Of a stretch of 64,000 nt of DNA, positions 29,301 to 37,029 are shown in pieces. The translations under genes were made by a program, and so were the position numbers. Where the stretch lies: NCBI GenBank assembly GCA_903851195.1, contig CAINNJ010000012.1, positions 62,001 through 126,000 on the forward strand. The letters run 5' to 3'. Position 1 is the first letter of the stretch; each line of letters begins with the position of its first letter. The notes under the pieces were generated by a model. That model saw nothing but the letters and a program-made list of their open reading frames with translations. It had not been told where the DNA came from and searched no databases. The stretch comes from an uncultured Acidobacteriia bacterium. Lineage in GTDB: Bacteria > Acidobacteriota > Terriglobia > Bryobacterales > Bryobacteraceae.

Positions 29301-32300
29301 CGTTTGTGATCGTAATGGTGGAAGTACCGGGTGGCACCAGAACACCGGAGAAAACAACGTTGGAACCGTTCACTATACCCGGAACGGAGCCCGCGCTGGT
29401 GGTGGCCAGAGCCTCCGTCGCGCCCGTCACGACGTTCAGCACCCTGCTGGTCACATTCAGACTCGGACTGATATAAACGGTGATATCGGCGGCTCCGCCA
29501 TTTCCCGTGCAGGTCAGTTGCAGATCGGGCAGCAGTTCCGTTACGCCCTCGCTGCGGATGAACGCTGCGTATGCGGAAGGATTGCTGCAGACGGAACCGC
29601 CCGCCGCGTAAACCGCGAGCTGAACCGGGACCTGTCCGGTGACACCGGTGCTGTCCGTGGCGGTGACGGACCCGGTGAAGGAGACGGCGGCAGTTGTCGG
29701 TGTTCCGGTGATTTGGCCCGCGGCGGAGATGCTCAGCCCGGGCGGCAGCACGGCGGTAGTCGAGAAGGTATAAGGGGTTGTCCCGCCGGAGGGAACGACA
29801 GCGGCGCTGTATGGCACGCCCACCTTGGATGGCGGCAGGTTGACGGTGGTCTGGCAGAAAGCGCGAAACGAACTGGCGTAGATCACCCAGGGAGTGGAGA
29901 CAAAGTTGGGCAGGTTTCCGGGAGTATTAAGGGGGGCAAGATCTGCCGCCACGCTCATGGGAACGCTGAGCGGGACGACCGATCCGGTGGTTGTGCCCAC
30001 GAACACCGTAACGGAGAAGTTCGCGGCGGTCAGGTCCAGCAGGTTCCGCACCGTCAATTCGTAAAAAACCGCGCCGCTGCCCGCTGATACCGGTACGGAA
30101 GCGAGGGCGGGACCAGCGGGGAGCGAATTCACCGAATCTGGCGTCAGGGCCGGAACCGCGGCGAAAGGTCCGGTTTCGGATGCGGTCAGCGTGAGGACTC
30201 CGTTCACTGCGCCACTGGTAGCTGAAACGGAAGTCGGCACGTACACGTTGAGGCCCGCGGGGACGTTCCGGAACAGAAGCCGGAGCCTGGTGCCGGCGCT
30301 CGCCTGGTTGTTTACGCCGCCTGAAGAAGTGAAATAGCCGGTTTCGGTATCGTTGTTCAGCCAGGACAGCAGCGTGGAATTCGCCGGGCCGCCCCGTAGT
30401 TTCAGAGCGCCCCGAAAGTTTTCGCTGATTGTCACCTGGAACGCGGGGCCACTCGCGGGAGTGATGGGATCGCACACCGAGTAGTTCTTTGTTGCCGTGA
30501 CAGTTTCGGAGATTGCCAAAACGACCGGCGTAGCGCCGGAGGAAGCGAGTGTCGCCGCAGTGATCCCGGTTCCGGACACACTGACTACTTCCTGGACGGC
30601 GCCGGTCGCCTGCGAAGCGTTCACACGGATGTTCGTGACGGTTACGGTGGAAGTACCGGACGGAATCGTCAGGCCGGAGAACATCATGGTGGTGCCGGTG
30701 AGAATACCGGAAACCGTGCCCGAAGAACTGATAGCGAGTGCTTCCGTTCCGCCTGTAACGGCGTTCAGCAACTTACTGGTAATCGGAATTCCGCCGGCAA
30801 TGTCGATCGAGATGTTGGCTACGCCTCCGCTGCCGGTGCAGGTGAACGTCAGGTCGCCCAGTTGTTCGGCAAGCCCCTGACTCCGAATGAGATTCGCGAT
30901 GATGGTGGGCGACGCGCAACTGGTCGTATTCGCCGGGATCACCTGGATCGCGATCGGGACGGACCCGGTTACGCCATTGTTGTCCGTCACCGTGACCGAA
31001 CCGGAAAAGCTGCCGCTCGGCGATGTCGGCGTGCCGGTGATCAGACCCGCGGTATTGACAGCGAGTCCTTGCGGCAGGGTCGCCGTCGGCGAGAAAACAT
31101 AGGGTGGCGTGCCGCCGGAGAGAGACACGGTCGCATTGTAGGCAACCCCAACCTGCGCAATGGGCAGAGCTGAAGAAACGAAACAACCGCTCAAGGCGCT
31201 TCCGGTGTAGGACAGCGAGATCGGCGAGAAATTCGGAACGTTCCCTTGCACGCCCACTGGCGCCAGGTCCAGCGTGGCGGTGATGGGGACGTTAAGGGGC
31301 ACCACACCACTGGTCGTCGAAATGTAGACCGGAAGCGAGTAACTTTCCAGCGCGAGGGGGTTCTGGAGTGTCACCTCGTAGAAGGCCTGGCCGCTGCCCG
31401 ATGTAATTGCCACCTGAGCCAGGGCGGGCGAGGCCGGCAGCGTGTTGCCTGCAGTCGGCGTCAAAGCCGGAACGGCGGAGAAGGCGCCTGCCTCGGAAGC
31501 CGTCAGCGTGAGAACTCCGTTTACCGCTCCCTGTACGGCAGAGACGGACGTCGGAATATACACGCTTACTCCCGCCGGCACGTTCTGGAAAAGGATCCGC
31601 AGTCGAGTGCCCGAGTTCGCCTGATTGTTCACGGCGCCGCCGACATAAAATCCGGTCTCCGTGTTCGCGGAGAACTCCCAGCCGAGCGTGGAATTGGACG
31701 GTCCGCCTTGCGTCTTGAATGCGGAGGCGAACGCCTCGGAGAAGCCCAGCCTGAAAGCAGGGCCCCCGGACGCGGTGACGGGCGAGCAGAGTATGTAGTT
31801 GGTCGCGCTCTCACCGGCTTCGACCACACCGGCGGACACGCTGGCCAGGACGGTACTCAACGTTGTCGCGACTACTCCGGCCCCGCTGATGCCGACGGCC
31901 GCCGTGAGGCTGACACCGCTTGCCAGGGTGGTGGCGTTGACCCGGATGTTCGTGATGGTCACGGTCGCCGCGCCGGACGGGATCTGCACCCCGGTGAAGG
32001 TCATCGCGGATCCGGTTACAATTCCTGCCACCGAACCCGAGGAGGTGATGGCCAGAGCCTCGGTCGCTCTCGTCGTCGTGTTCAGGACTTTGCTCGCGAA
32101 GGCGGGCGTGGGGGCCAGGGCGACCTGCAGGTTCGCGGCGCCTCCGGACCCCGTGCAGGTGAATTGCAGGTCGGCCAGTTGCTCACTCCCGCCGGTGTTC
32201 CTGATGTAGACCGGAGTGGCGGTCGCATTTGTGCAGGTTGACGGGCCATTGGGAAACACGGCGATGGAGATGCCGAAACTCTGCGTAACACCGGCTGAAT

Positions 32301-35001
32301 CCGTTACAGTTACCAAACCAGGGAAGCCGGTCGCGGCCGCGGTGGGAGTTCCGCTGATCGCGCCCGAGGCGGAAATGTGCAGCCCCGCCGGCAGCACCGC
32401 AACCGTCGAGAAGGTGTAAGGCGCAGTGCCGCCCGAGGGTGACAACGTAGCGTTGTAGGCGGTTCCCACCTGTGCGGCCGGAGGCAGGTAACTTGTAAGG
32501 CAGTAGCTAAAGCGGCTCCCGGTGAGAGCCGAGGAAGAAACCGTGAAGTTCGGGATCTGCGCGGATCCGATCGGGGCGAAATCAACCTGGGCGGTGATCG
32601 GGAGTGCCAGGGGCACGATGCCCGCCGAGGTCCCCAGGTACACCGGCACCGAGTAGTTCTCGATGGAATTGGGATTTTGTACGGTGACTTCGTAAACCGC
32701 TTCCGCGATGCCCGAGGCAACTGTCAACTGCGCGAGGCCCGAGGCTGAAGGCGTTACAGCCGAAAACGCGCCGGTCTCAAGCGCGGTCAAAGCCATCACG
32801 CCGTTTACGGTGCCCTGTACGGCCGACACCGATGTCGGGACATAGATATTCAGTCCCGCCGGGATATTCCGGAAAAGCAGCCGGAGTCTCGTGCCGGCGG
32901 CTGCCTGATTCGAGATTCCGTTTGCGGATACGAAATAGCCGGTTTCCGTGTTGGCGGTGAACTCCGACCCGAGCGTGGAATTCGAAGAGCCGCCCTGAGT
33001 TTTGAACGAAGTCGGAGTGTTCTCCGCGAAATTTACCGAAAAGGCCGGACCGTCCGATGTCTGGATTGGACTGCATGTGGAGAAGGTGCGAATTCGGGAG
33101 GTGGATTGTACCCCCAGTCCAGTGGTGGAGTAGGCGACGGTTGTGGCCGGCAGAACGGTGGTTATCACGCCGCTTCCGCTGATGTAGGTCGTCTCCTGTA
33201 TTCCCACCGGCACGCCGGTGAGAGACAACGAACTCGGGTCGACGCGGACATTGGTCAGGGTAACAGTCGAATTGCCGGCAGGAATCTGTACCGGGAAATT
33301 CAGCGAACGTCCGGAGACAATGCCCTGCACGGTCACGCCGCCGATAACGGCTGTTGCTTCCGTAGTTCCGGTGGAAAGGTCGAGAACTTTACTCGTGAAG
33401 GTGAGGGCGGGCGACACGAATAACTGAATGGTGGCCGGCCCGCCTCCCCCCGTGCAGGTGAACACGAGATCGGCGACCTGCTCCGACGTGCCTTGCCCGC
33501 GAATAAAATTGGCAGTGGCGGAAGGCGACGAACAGACGGAGGGATTGACGATGGCCGGCAGTGGCGCGTTCACCTGTAGCGTGAACTGACGGGAGGCTGT
33601 GCCGGTCAGTGTGTCGGTAACGTTGGCCGTGAAGGTGAAATTGCCGGCGACGTTGGGAGTGCCGCTGATCATCCCGGTGGAAGCGCTGATCGATAAGCCT
33701 GAGGGCAACCCGGTGGTCACACTCCATGTCCGCGTTCCGGCATCGGGACCGGCGGTGAGCTGTTGTGTATAAAATCCACCCTGGGTGGCGGAAGGCAGCG
33801 TGCCGGGGCTGATTGAGAGGGGAAAGGGACAACCGGAAGATGCCGTCGCGGTGAACGTGCGGGAGCCCGCGAGCGCGAAATCGGGAATGTTCGCCGGCGC
33901 CGCGACGGGGGCAAGGTTGACGATGGCGGTGATTGGTGAAGTCGTCAGAGCCGCCGCGGTTCCGGCGAGGTAAACCGGGATAGAGAACGAGTCGAGCCCC
34001 TGGGGATTTTGCGCGGTCACTTCGAAAACCGCGGTTCCGGACCCGCCGGAAAGAGCCACTTGCGCCATAGCCGGAGAAGCCGGAATGCCGGCGCCGGTAG
34101 CGGCCGTAACCGGCACGAACGCGCCGGTTTCCGAAGCCGTCAACTGGAGCGACGGCGCGGTGGCCGATTGACTGCTGCCCGTGACGATGAGGGGAACATA
34201 AACCGATACGCCGGCCGGCACGTTGGTAAACAGAACACGCAGGCGCGTGCCGGAATTCGCGAGATTCGTCGTGCCAAGGGCGTCGTAATCGCCGGTCTCG
34301 GTGTTGGCGGTGAGCGCGGAACCCGGCGTGGAGTTGGATGCGCCGCCCCGGGTTTTGAAGGCAGCGGCAAAGCCTTCGGCGAAGCGGAGTGAAAAGGCCG
34401 GTCCGGACGAGGGCGCCAGCGTGGAACAGCCGGGGTAGGTAGTGCTCAACCCGGCCTGTTGGGCCAGTGCGGCAGAGACGAAGGCAACAGTCACGGCCGG
34501 TGTCGCTCCAGGGGTAATATTGGTGCCAGAGATAAATGCCTGTTCGGTGACTGAAACCGGAATTCCCGCGCTGACCGACATAGCCGTTGCGTCCACGCGG
34601 ACATTCGTCACGGTGATGGTGCTGGTTCCGGCAGGTACCGGAATTGCGGTGAACTGCATACTGCTTCCGCCTGTCAGCACGCCGCGGACGCTTCCGCCGC
34701 TGGTAATGGCCTTTGCTTCAGTCGCGCCTGTAGTCGCGTCGAGGAGTTTGCTGGTCAGGGGAACGGTCGGTGAGAAGTAGAGCTGGAGGTTTGCCGATCC
34801 ACCGGAACCCGCACAGACGATCTGAAGGTCGGCGACCAGCTCGGTAACGCCTTCGCCGCGGATCATCGCCGGGGAGGCGGAGGCCTGATAGCAGGTGGTT
34901 TGTGCATTCAGCAGGCCCGGAATGCACAACAGCCCGAGGAGCGCCAGGGGCAAGCGCGCAGCCCGGGAGATGTGACCGGAACATCCGGGAATTCTTCTCA
35001 T
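20392..35001 (-). CDS. Giant secreted Ig/Kelch surface protein (4869 aa)
   Basis: Sec signal peptide (PLALLGLLCIPGLLNAQ). Modules in order: five ~440-residue repeats, each a ~300-residue unit (motifs IRGEGVTELVADL, FKTRGG-SNST, NTETG, GTRLRVLFTNVPAG) plus He_PIG-type Ig; a TIGR03437-like module (about 2320-2535); five IPT/TIG repeats (about 2540-3000); two Ig units; six Kelch repeats (about 3180-3505; SPRYGHASVYDASAGQMLVFGG); an IPT module; a Gly linker; He_PIG and BACON-like modules (PWLSVTPSTG); and a C-terminal TIGR03437 domain (PLFYVSPGQINAQVPFEL). This suggests a rod-like surface adhesin or matrix protein. It follows an O-ligase gene (90-bp gap) and precedes methyltransferase genes. A CATAAT hexamer upstream (minus strand, 35024-35029) may be its own -10. 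Confidence 0.9.
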   Translation of the reverse strand: MRRIPGCSGHISRAARLPLALLGLLCIPGLLNAQTTCYQASASPAMIRGEGVTELVADLQIVCAGSGGSANLQLYFSPTVPLTSKLLDATTGATEAKAITSGGSVRGVLTGGSSMQFTAIPVPAGTSTITVTNVRVDATAMSVSAGIPVSVTEQAFISGTNITPGATPAVTVAFVSAALAQQAGLSTTYPGCSTLAPSSGPAFSLRFAEGFAAAFKTRGGASNSTPGSALTANTETGDYDALGTTNLANSGTRLRVLFTNVPAGVSVYVPLIVTGSSQSATAPSLQLTASETGAFVPVTAATGAGIPASPAMAQVALSGGSGTAVFEVTAQNPQGLDSFSIPVYLAGTAAALTTSPITAIVNLAPVAAPANIPDFALAGSRTFTATASSGCPFPLSISPGTLPSATQGGFYTQQLTAGPDAGTRTWSVTTGLPSGLSISASTGMISGTPNVAGNFTFTANVTDTLTGTASRQFTLQVNAPLPAIVNPSVCSSPSATANFIRGQGTSEQVADLVFTCTGGGGPATIQLFVSPALTFTSKVLDLSTGTTEATAVIGGVTVQGIVSGRSLNFPVQIPAGNSTVTLTNVRVDPSSLSLTGVPVGIQETTYISGSGVITTVLPATTVAYSTTGLGVQSTSRIRTFSTCSPIQTSDGPAFSVNFAENTPTSFKTQGGSSNSTLGSEFTANTETGYFVSANGISNQAAAGTRLRLLFRNIPAGLNIYVPTSVSAVQGTVNGVMALTALETGAFSAVTPSASGLAQLTVASGIAEAVYEVTVQNPNSIENYSVPVYLGTSAGIVPLALPITAQVDFAPIGSAQIPNFTVSSSALTGSRFSYCLTSYLPPAAQVGTAYNATLSPSGGTAPYTFSTVAVLPAGLHISASGAISGTPTAAATGFPGLVTVTDSAGVTQSFGISIAVFPNGPSTCTNATATPVYIRNTGGSEQLADLQFTCTGSGGAANLQVALAPTPAFASKVLNTTTRATEALAITSSGSVAGIVTGSAMTFTGVQIPSGAATVTITNIRVNATTLASGVSLTAAVGISGAGVVATTLSTVLASVSAGVVEAGESATNYILCSPVTASGGPAFRLGFSEAFASAFKTQGGPSNSTLGWEFSANTETGFYVGGAVNNQANSGTRLRILFQNVPAGVSVYIPTSVSAVQGAVNGVLTLTASEAGAFSAVPALTPTAGNTLPASPALAQVAITSGSGQAFYEVTLQNPLALESYSLPVYISTTSGVVPLNVPITATLDLAPVGVQGNVPNFSPISLSYTGSALSGCFVSSALPIAQVGVAYNATVSLSGGTPPYVFSPTATLPQGLAVNTAGLITGTPTSPSGSFSGSVTVTDNNGVTGSVPIAIQVIPANTTSCASPTIIANLIRSQGLAEQLGDLTFTCTGSGGVANISIDIAGGIPITSKLLNAVTGGTEALAISSSGTVSGILTGTTMMFSGLTIPSGTSTVTVTNIRVNASQATGAVQEVVSVSGTGITAATLASSGATPVVLAISETVTATKNYSVCDPITPASGPAFQVTISENFRGALKLRGGPANSTLLSWLNNDTETGYFTSSGGVNNQASAGTRLRLLFRNVPAGLNVYVPTSVSATSGAVNGVLTLTASETGPFAAVPALTPDSVNSLPAGPALASVPVSAGSGAVFYELTVRNLLDLTAANFSVTVFVGTTTGSVVPLSVPMSVAADLAPLNTPGNLPNFVSTPWVIYASSFRAFCQTTVNLPPSKVGVPYSAAVVPSGGTTPYTFSTTAVLPPGLSISAAGQITGTPTTAAVSFTGSVTATDSTGVTGQVPVQLAVYAAGGSVCSNPSAYAAFIRSEGVTELLPDLQLTCTGNGGAADITVYISPSLNVTSRVLNVVTGATEALATTSAGSVPGIVNGSNVVFSGVLVPPGTSTITITNVRVNASALAGAPGSAPQQVSEQVFVTGPGVVAAGLPSANVAFAFSGLGTQSISGVANYSVCAPILASGSPAFTLGITESFQSAFKTKAGETGTPINNGTQDNTANAGTRLRILFQNIPAGLNLYVPLTAGSANGAGVITLTASQSGQFSAVAASTDDSLPASLQLGRLAVSGGTGTAIYEVTAQDFTAIDSYSVPVYVGTTAGVVALHLPMTVSTSLAPLGAASNFPDFAVTSSTTPLTGSSFSYCLVSSTLPAAQVGVPYSASVTPSGGTPPYTFGAAVLPAGLSISPGGLITGIPTMASTSFSGSVTVTDNGALTEHLPVTLQVLAAAPLNILTTTLPAGGVTTSYGQPINVQGGLAPYTWAVTSGSLAGTGLALNSATGVLSGTPATSGTLSFSVTVTDQLGGSVAKALTLQVLPQVILTGITNGADSTPAPLAPGSLAYLNGTGLATGTTGVAAGNLPFTLGGVTVTVNGIPTPISSTSASQLLIQIPYATGLGTASVVVSNLGILSNTLQFQVVPAAVGIFNDGAGHATETSLARPADAGIRIAILVTGLGSVTPAAADGVSAPAYLRAVVTATATVGAVDAPVSFAGAYPTNPPGWGIVQIRVPALPTGVYPLVITANGVAGASQLLYVQASESAAPPPVITSLDPALAPVGSPDTQVRVSGRNFTPTDYIYLTLPNGSGTYFQPDTITANQLTATIPLRFLADAGPVQVRVIGRQTSNTAVFTVTSSQWITSVTPSVLSAGSAPATITVTGRNFLPGSTLSWTSPGGTITPLIPTLVQPGLITATGPASLPSTGTALVRVVDPSGNSSNPGKILIQRVALSVTPASVPYGSPATSLTINGSGFAAGSTLLWTAPYGGNAPITPTLVQAAQIAATLPPSLLTSAGTAQIAVSANGTLSNTLPFIVSSSVPVTAIAPSQTLIGSGNTPVTITGSAFTPGSVVKWSGPDGQNASISPTLIQAAQIAATLPASLLTSAGTAQVSVMNGAGALSNLLPFSISPFTITSVTPNSASTSDPSVQIAINGSNLGTAYTLNWTGPDGSSTNVPLTQQGTAQVLVTVPATLLATPGTALLSISNSAGRSNALPFTIAPLDPLSIRTTSLAPALTGTPYSATLSAAGGSALGPYTWQFVSPPPSFLALSPGGALTPAAGASFLPANAGSYTFTVQVTDLAGNTATRQLTLNIYSGLTITTTSPLRPALATQLYSLNLAGIGGAGTASYRWSATGLPAGLTLSAAGLLSGTPASATTVNFIVTLTDGVLSTGPVPFTLPVDAPTGQIWTQLNPTGGPPSPRYGHASVYDASAGQMLVFGGSAGSGALFNDLWTLKTATNQWSQGTPGGTAPAARTGMSAAYDSAGSHLMIFGGGTALAPCNNDVWVLNNAGGSGGTPSWTPLNPVGTAPAPRVFHQAAYDAASNRLIVFGGNGCGNGLLNDVWVLSNANGSGGTPSWTQLAPGGTAPSARANFSAVFDAAANQLIVYAGAGPASSSNDVWVLSNANGLGGVPTWAAEAPGGTAAPALSGHTAILDSGTNRMTVFGGRDASNALADTWMLTAANGSASPSWSRLAPAGTPPAPRNSHSSVYDATANRMLVFGGTDQANTFSDVWALSDPNAAVTISSLSPSTATVGGSLFTLSVYGQGFALGAAVRWNGAALATIFVSPSQLTATVPANLLTSQGSAAVTVLNPNGTTSAASSLSIQPVTPPTGGGGGGGIPGGGFTSTLTAASTSLTFNVPAGSTPATQSLTFTYQSASPVIPTYSLNLSTVLGSGWLYTSPPSGSMVQVSSVSSVYTYQATVNVLVNPAGIAAGSNYPGTVTIVAGGLAAPVSVLMNVIPAVLRVPDLVLSTSAGKPVSGALAPGGGTGPYKCAIKTGSLPAGVSLNTDCSVSGSPTQAGSATATVTATDSLGATGVASVTVNVLGLITSSLPPGAIFQNYSTTIAAAGGSPPYLFAAAGLPTGLSLSGSGVLSGSLRTAPAAPISVTVTVTDSKGQISSATYTMTFSAPVPIVISFGVLPDGVVNTPYSQTFTASGGNPPYMWSVTGGAVPAGLSLSASGTIAGMPAAPGPAAFTVQAADSSGGVATVMATLTIRPAPLTFTTRSPLPSGVTGLEFPSQTLGASGGTPPYTFVLTSGSLPSGMSLTGGLISGTPGAPGDFPITVTVSDSATPAATAVANLSLNVRVGGPDLTLSTGNLSLSVAAGAGSVPPSQNVAVQSTVVSQNLAWTAAVSPASPWLSFSQTGTTPGVLSVGLANPALALPIGSYQANVVLTCMSTTCSGKTQTVAVSLTVTASPALLNVPATVLSFSSTAASPQSQSQDLTLQNIGGGRLTVNAVSCGAPWCSVSGLPSALTGGASAAVTVTADPSRLASGFYRTSIDVSTSGGHAIVPATFLVSRISGMTLSSSGAQFPMQQGTATGNLSGSVLIGTAGSAISWTATVQPGADWLTLGTLSGASTPAQPGTLSFSINPAVASSLAARTYYGVIRIDAAGVVNAPQDFQVILTVHAPEDPVRPDPQPAGLVFLTAGGASPSSQPVSVYVASRTALAWTAATDGSPWLSVTPSTGFASAASAGGSTVAVNAQGLAPGIYRGGVSYALGGATVRTVSVMLVVSGTSAAASGSAAQSLDRANVACGPSLLAPAQTGLPGNFTAVTGRPAPMLVRLVNDCGAAVAGGGVTATFSNGDAPLVLAAVDTASGIYAGTWVPRNAASQVTVTTRATAVGLSAASVLVSGSVTAGTGPQLAPHGTVNAFNPQVGGGLAPGTIIAIYGTNLSSGTAQPDSIPLPAALAGSSVLIAGLPAPLFYVSPGQINAQVPFELDPAKNYQVVVQSGGALTTPESIQLTPAAPSLAVLGDGTLLAQHGDGSLVSPSSPARPGEFVVAYLLGMGATDTPVPSGSASPGDPLARPAIAPVLTIGGNPSPVAFAGLTPGLVGLYQMNFQVPPDAPDGNLPVVVSQADMASNPAILPVHQ
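24470..25475 (-). repeat. Six Kelch repeats within the giant gene
   Basis: Codons about 3176-3511 of the giant protein contain six copies of a ~55-aa Kelch unit. Each has a LVFGG/LIVFGG/LMIFGG strand and an NDVWVL strand (first NDLWTL, later NDVWVL, last SDVWAL). Six units can close a beta-propeller. A Kelch propeller inside a bacterial Ig-type surface protein is a plausible ligand- or glycan-binding module. Confidence 0.82.
28300..34880 (-). repeat. Five tandem ~1.3-kb protein-coding repeats
   Basis: Within the giant gene the motif IR-x-x-G-x-x-E-x-x-x-DL recurs near 34868, 33508, 32211, 30898 and 29565, a period of about 1295-1360 bp (433-453 codons). Each copy repeats the same order of blocks: the cysteine-containing head, the TSKLLDATTGATEA-type block, FKTRGG/SNST, NTETG, GTRLR-x-LF-x-NVPAG, and a closing Ig unit. 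Copies are clearly diverged in DNA, so this is an old expansion and not a slippage array. Confidence 0.85.
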
Positions 35002-35091
35002 ATTGTGATATTTGTGACGCCCGATTATGGCAGATCTTTTCGTTTCTGAAAAGCAAAAAATGCGGAGCCGGCATACCGTGGAAAAATCCGT

Positions 35092-36939
35092 CTATCTTTT
35101 CCATCCCCGGTCGATGCTGGCCTGAAATTCGGCGGCGGCTTCCTGATTTCTGTTGACGGATTGCATGATTTGTGCAAGGAGGAGGTGTGGCTTGTGCCAG
35201 TTCGGGGCGAGACGAATAGCTTCACGCGTCTCCCGTTCGCCCTTTACAAGATCGCCGGAGGCGATGCCCAGAATTGCGTTTTGCCAGGCGGCGTTGAAGC
35301 GCTCTTCGCCGCGTGCCTCGGCAAGCGCCGCGGCTTCCGAAGCTTTACTCCAGGCAATGGCGGCATCCGGTGTATTGGCGAGCGCGCGGCCCAGCGTGGC
35401 GAATTTTCTGGAAGCCCACAACTCATAACCCGGCATATTAAGGCTGTACCCGACGGCCGAGGAGTAGGCTTTGACAGCGCCCGGCAGGTTATTGTGGTCC
35501 GCCGCGAAGCCCAGTTCCGCCCACGCGGCGTCCTGCATGCCGAGGGAACTCGCTGTCAGCAGAAATACGGTCCCGAGAAGAATTGCAGGGAAATGCAGCC
35601 GGGCGGGGCGCCAGGCTGGTTCCGGTGTTGCGATCGGTTGGCGAATAAGCGTTGTGAGGCCGGCAAGAAACCAAAGGTACAGAAGAGTAACCGGGGTCAG
35701 CGAGGCAAACGAAGACGTGATAAAAAGGCCCAGCAGTGCGGCGTCCAGCCCTGCCTGCAGCGCAGATTCCGCGTATCGATCAGTGGAGCCGCGAGTCCAG
35801 CCGAGCACAAATAATCCCAGCAGAATCAGCATTCCGGGAATGCCCTGGGCTGACCCGGCATCCAGCAGCGCGTTGTGCGGAGTCTCGTGATAGAAATCCG
35901 GATAAGCGCGGGAAAGGCTGAGAGACTCGGCCTTCCGGAACTCCCCGGCGAAGGTGTCCGGGCCCGTACCGAGCCAGGGATGCTGCAGGATGAGAGCCGG
36001 ACATTCGCTCCACATCTGCAGACGGGGTCCCCCGCCTTCGTTCTTCCACTGGTGCATGCGGTCGCGAAAATTCCGGCCCGCGGGCGACAGGATAAAGAGC
36101 AGAGCCGTGAGGAGGAAACCGGCGGGAAGCAGGGCGGTTCGCAGGGACGGCACTTTGCCTTTAGCGGCGTAAATGCGCCAGGCGAACAGCAGGGAACCGG
36201 CAATTCCGGCGAGGATGGCGCTGCGCGTGGCGGAAAGCACAATCGCGGTGGCTGCGAATACGGCGGCGGCCGCATGCAATCTTTTCCAGAACGGAGAGGA
36301 ATCCCGCCGCGCCGCCGCCATGGCGAGAAACAGTACGGGAACAAGATAGGCGGAGAAATAGAGCGCGTGCCCCATGGTGGCCGGAGGCCGCGCGATACCG
36401 CCGAAATATTCGATCGCGTAAAGTTTCCGATCGAGAAACGGATCGACGCCGAAATACTGAAAAATTCCGTAGAGCGATGCGGTGGCGCCGCAGCAGACAA
36501 TGCCGCGGAGCAGCGCACCGATCCAGCGGGGCGTGGCCGCGGCGGCGCAGACGATGGCTGTAGCGAGAACAAGAACGGCGGTCTGCTCGACCAGTCCGAA
36601 GCGGCGCCACGTGACTCCGCTGAAGGCAAGAGCGAACTCGCGGGAGGCGGCGGTTGAGAGCAGCAGAGAAACGCACTGCGCGGCGACGAGAATCAGAAAG
36701 AGCCGCCCGCGGCGATTGTTCCACAGAATTGCGGGGCCGGCGCCCCAGTGCGGCAGGAGGAACAAGGCAGCGGCAGCGCCGGTGAGGAGGAGGATCGCCT
36801 TCGGAATCACGTCGTGGCTGATAAAGACACCCGTTACGAGAGCTAAAGGCACGGCGGCGGCTACGAATGCGAGAAGGGTCCGCAAAAGGGCGGGGCCGCG
36901 GGTCGCCTCCGGCGGGCCGGAGCGGACGGCATCTGTCAT
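35092..36939 (-). CDS. O-antigen ligase family protein with TPR tail
   Basis: About 615 aa. Roughly ten or more hydrophobic segments in the first 440 residues (for example LAFVAAAVPLALVTGVFIS, AILLLTGAAAALFLLP). A large central loop with the O-antigen-ligase pattern follows (RDRMHQWKNEGGGPRLQMW, HPWLGTGPDTF, YHETPHNALLDAGSAQGIPG; histidine and arginine typical of Wzy/WaaL/PglL). The last ~130 residues form TPR-like helices (AWQNAILGIASGDLVKGERE). Family members join lipid-linked glycans to lipid A or, as PglL-type oligosaccharyltransferases, to protein. The start is ATG 36939; GTG 36975 is an alternative. It lies 90 bp upstream of the giant gene on the same strand, suggesting a protein target. 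Confidence 0.85.
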   Translation of the reverse strand: MTDAVRSGPPEATRGPALLRTLLAFVAAAVPLALVTGVFISHDVIPKAILLLTGAAAALFLLPHWGAGPAILWNNRRGRLFLILVAAQCVSLLLSTAASREFALAFSGVTWRRFGLVEQTAVLVLATAIVCAAAATPRWIGALLRGIVCCGATASLYGIFQYFGVDPFLDRKLYAIEYFGGIARPPATMGHALYFSAYLVPVLFLAMAAARRDSSPFWKRLHAAAAVFAATAIVLSATRSAILAGIAGSLLFAWRIYAAKGKVPSLRTALLPAGFLLTALLFILSPAGRNFRDRMHQWKNEGGGPRLQMWSECPALILQHPWLGTGPDTFAGEFRKAESLSLSRAYPDFYHETPHNALLDAGSAQGIPGMLILLGLFVLGWTRGSTDRYAESALQAGLDAALLGLFITSSFASLTPVTLLYLWFLAGLTTLIRQPIATPEPAWRPARLHFPAILLGTVFLLTASSLGMQDAAWAELGFAADHNNLPGAVKAYSSAVGYSLNMPGYELWASRKFATLGRALANTPDAAIAWSKASEAAALAEARGEERFNAAWQNAILGIASGDLVKGERETREAIRLAPNWHKPHLLLAQIMQSVNRNQEAAAEFQASIDRGWKR

Positions 36940-37029
36940 GGATTTCGGGCGATAAGAATTTCGGCGGGCCGGCACAGTTCATTTATTGTGGCCTGGAAAA
37001 GCGTTTCCCGTGCTAGCATTTAACCTGTC
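36940..37029 (+). promoter_or_regulatory. Divergent promoter region of the glycosylation locus
   Basis: The only spacer between the minus-strand run (O-ligase, giant gene, methyltransferases) and the plus-strand run (methyltransferase to GT4). It must carry or border the promoters of both. TAGCAT at 37014-37019 and TTGTGG at 36986-36991 are the best plus-strand hexamers, but they are 22 bp apart. No clear consensus pair could be assigned by eye. Confidence 0.4.

Noticed and set aside
29500-34900. Repeats in the giant gene as a CRISPR or minisatellite array
   Set aside because: The unit is about 1.3 kb, protein-coding and diverged, with no short spacers.
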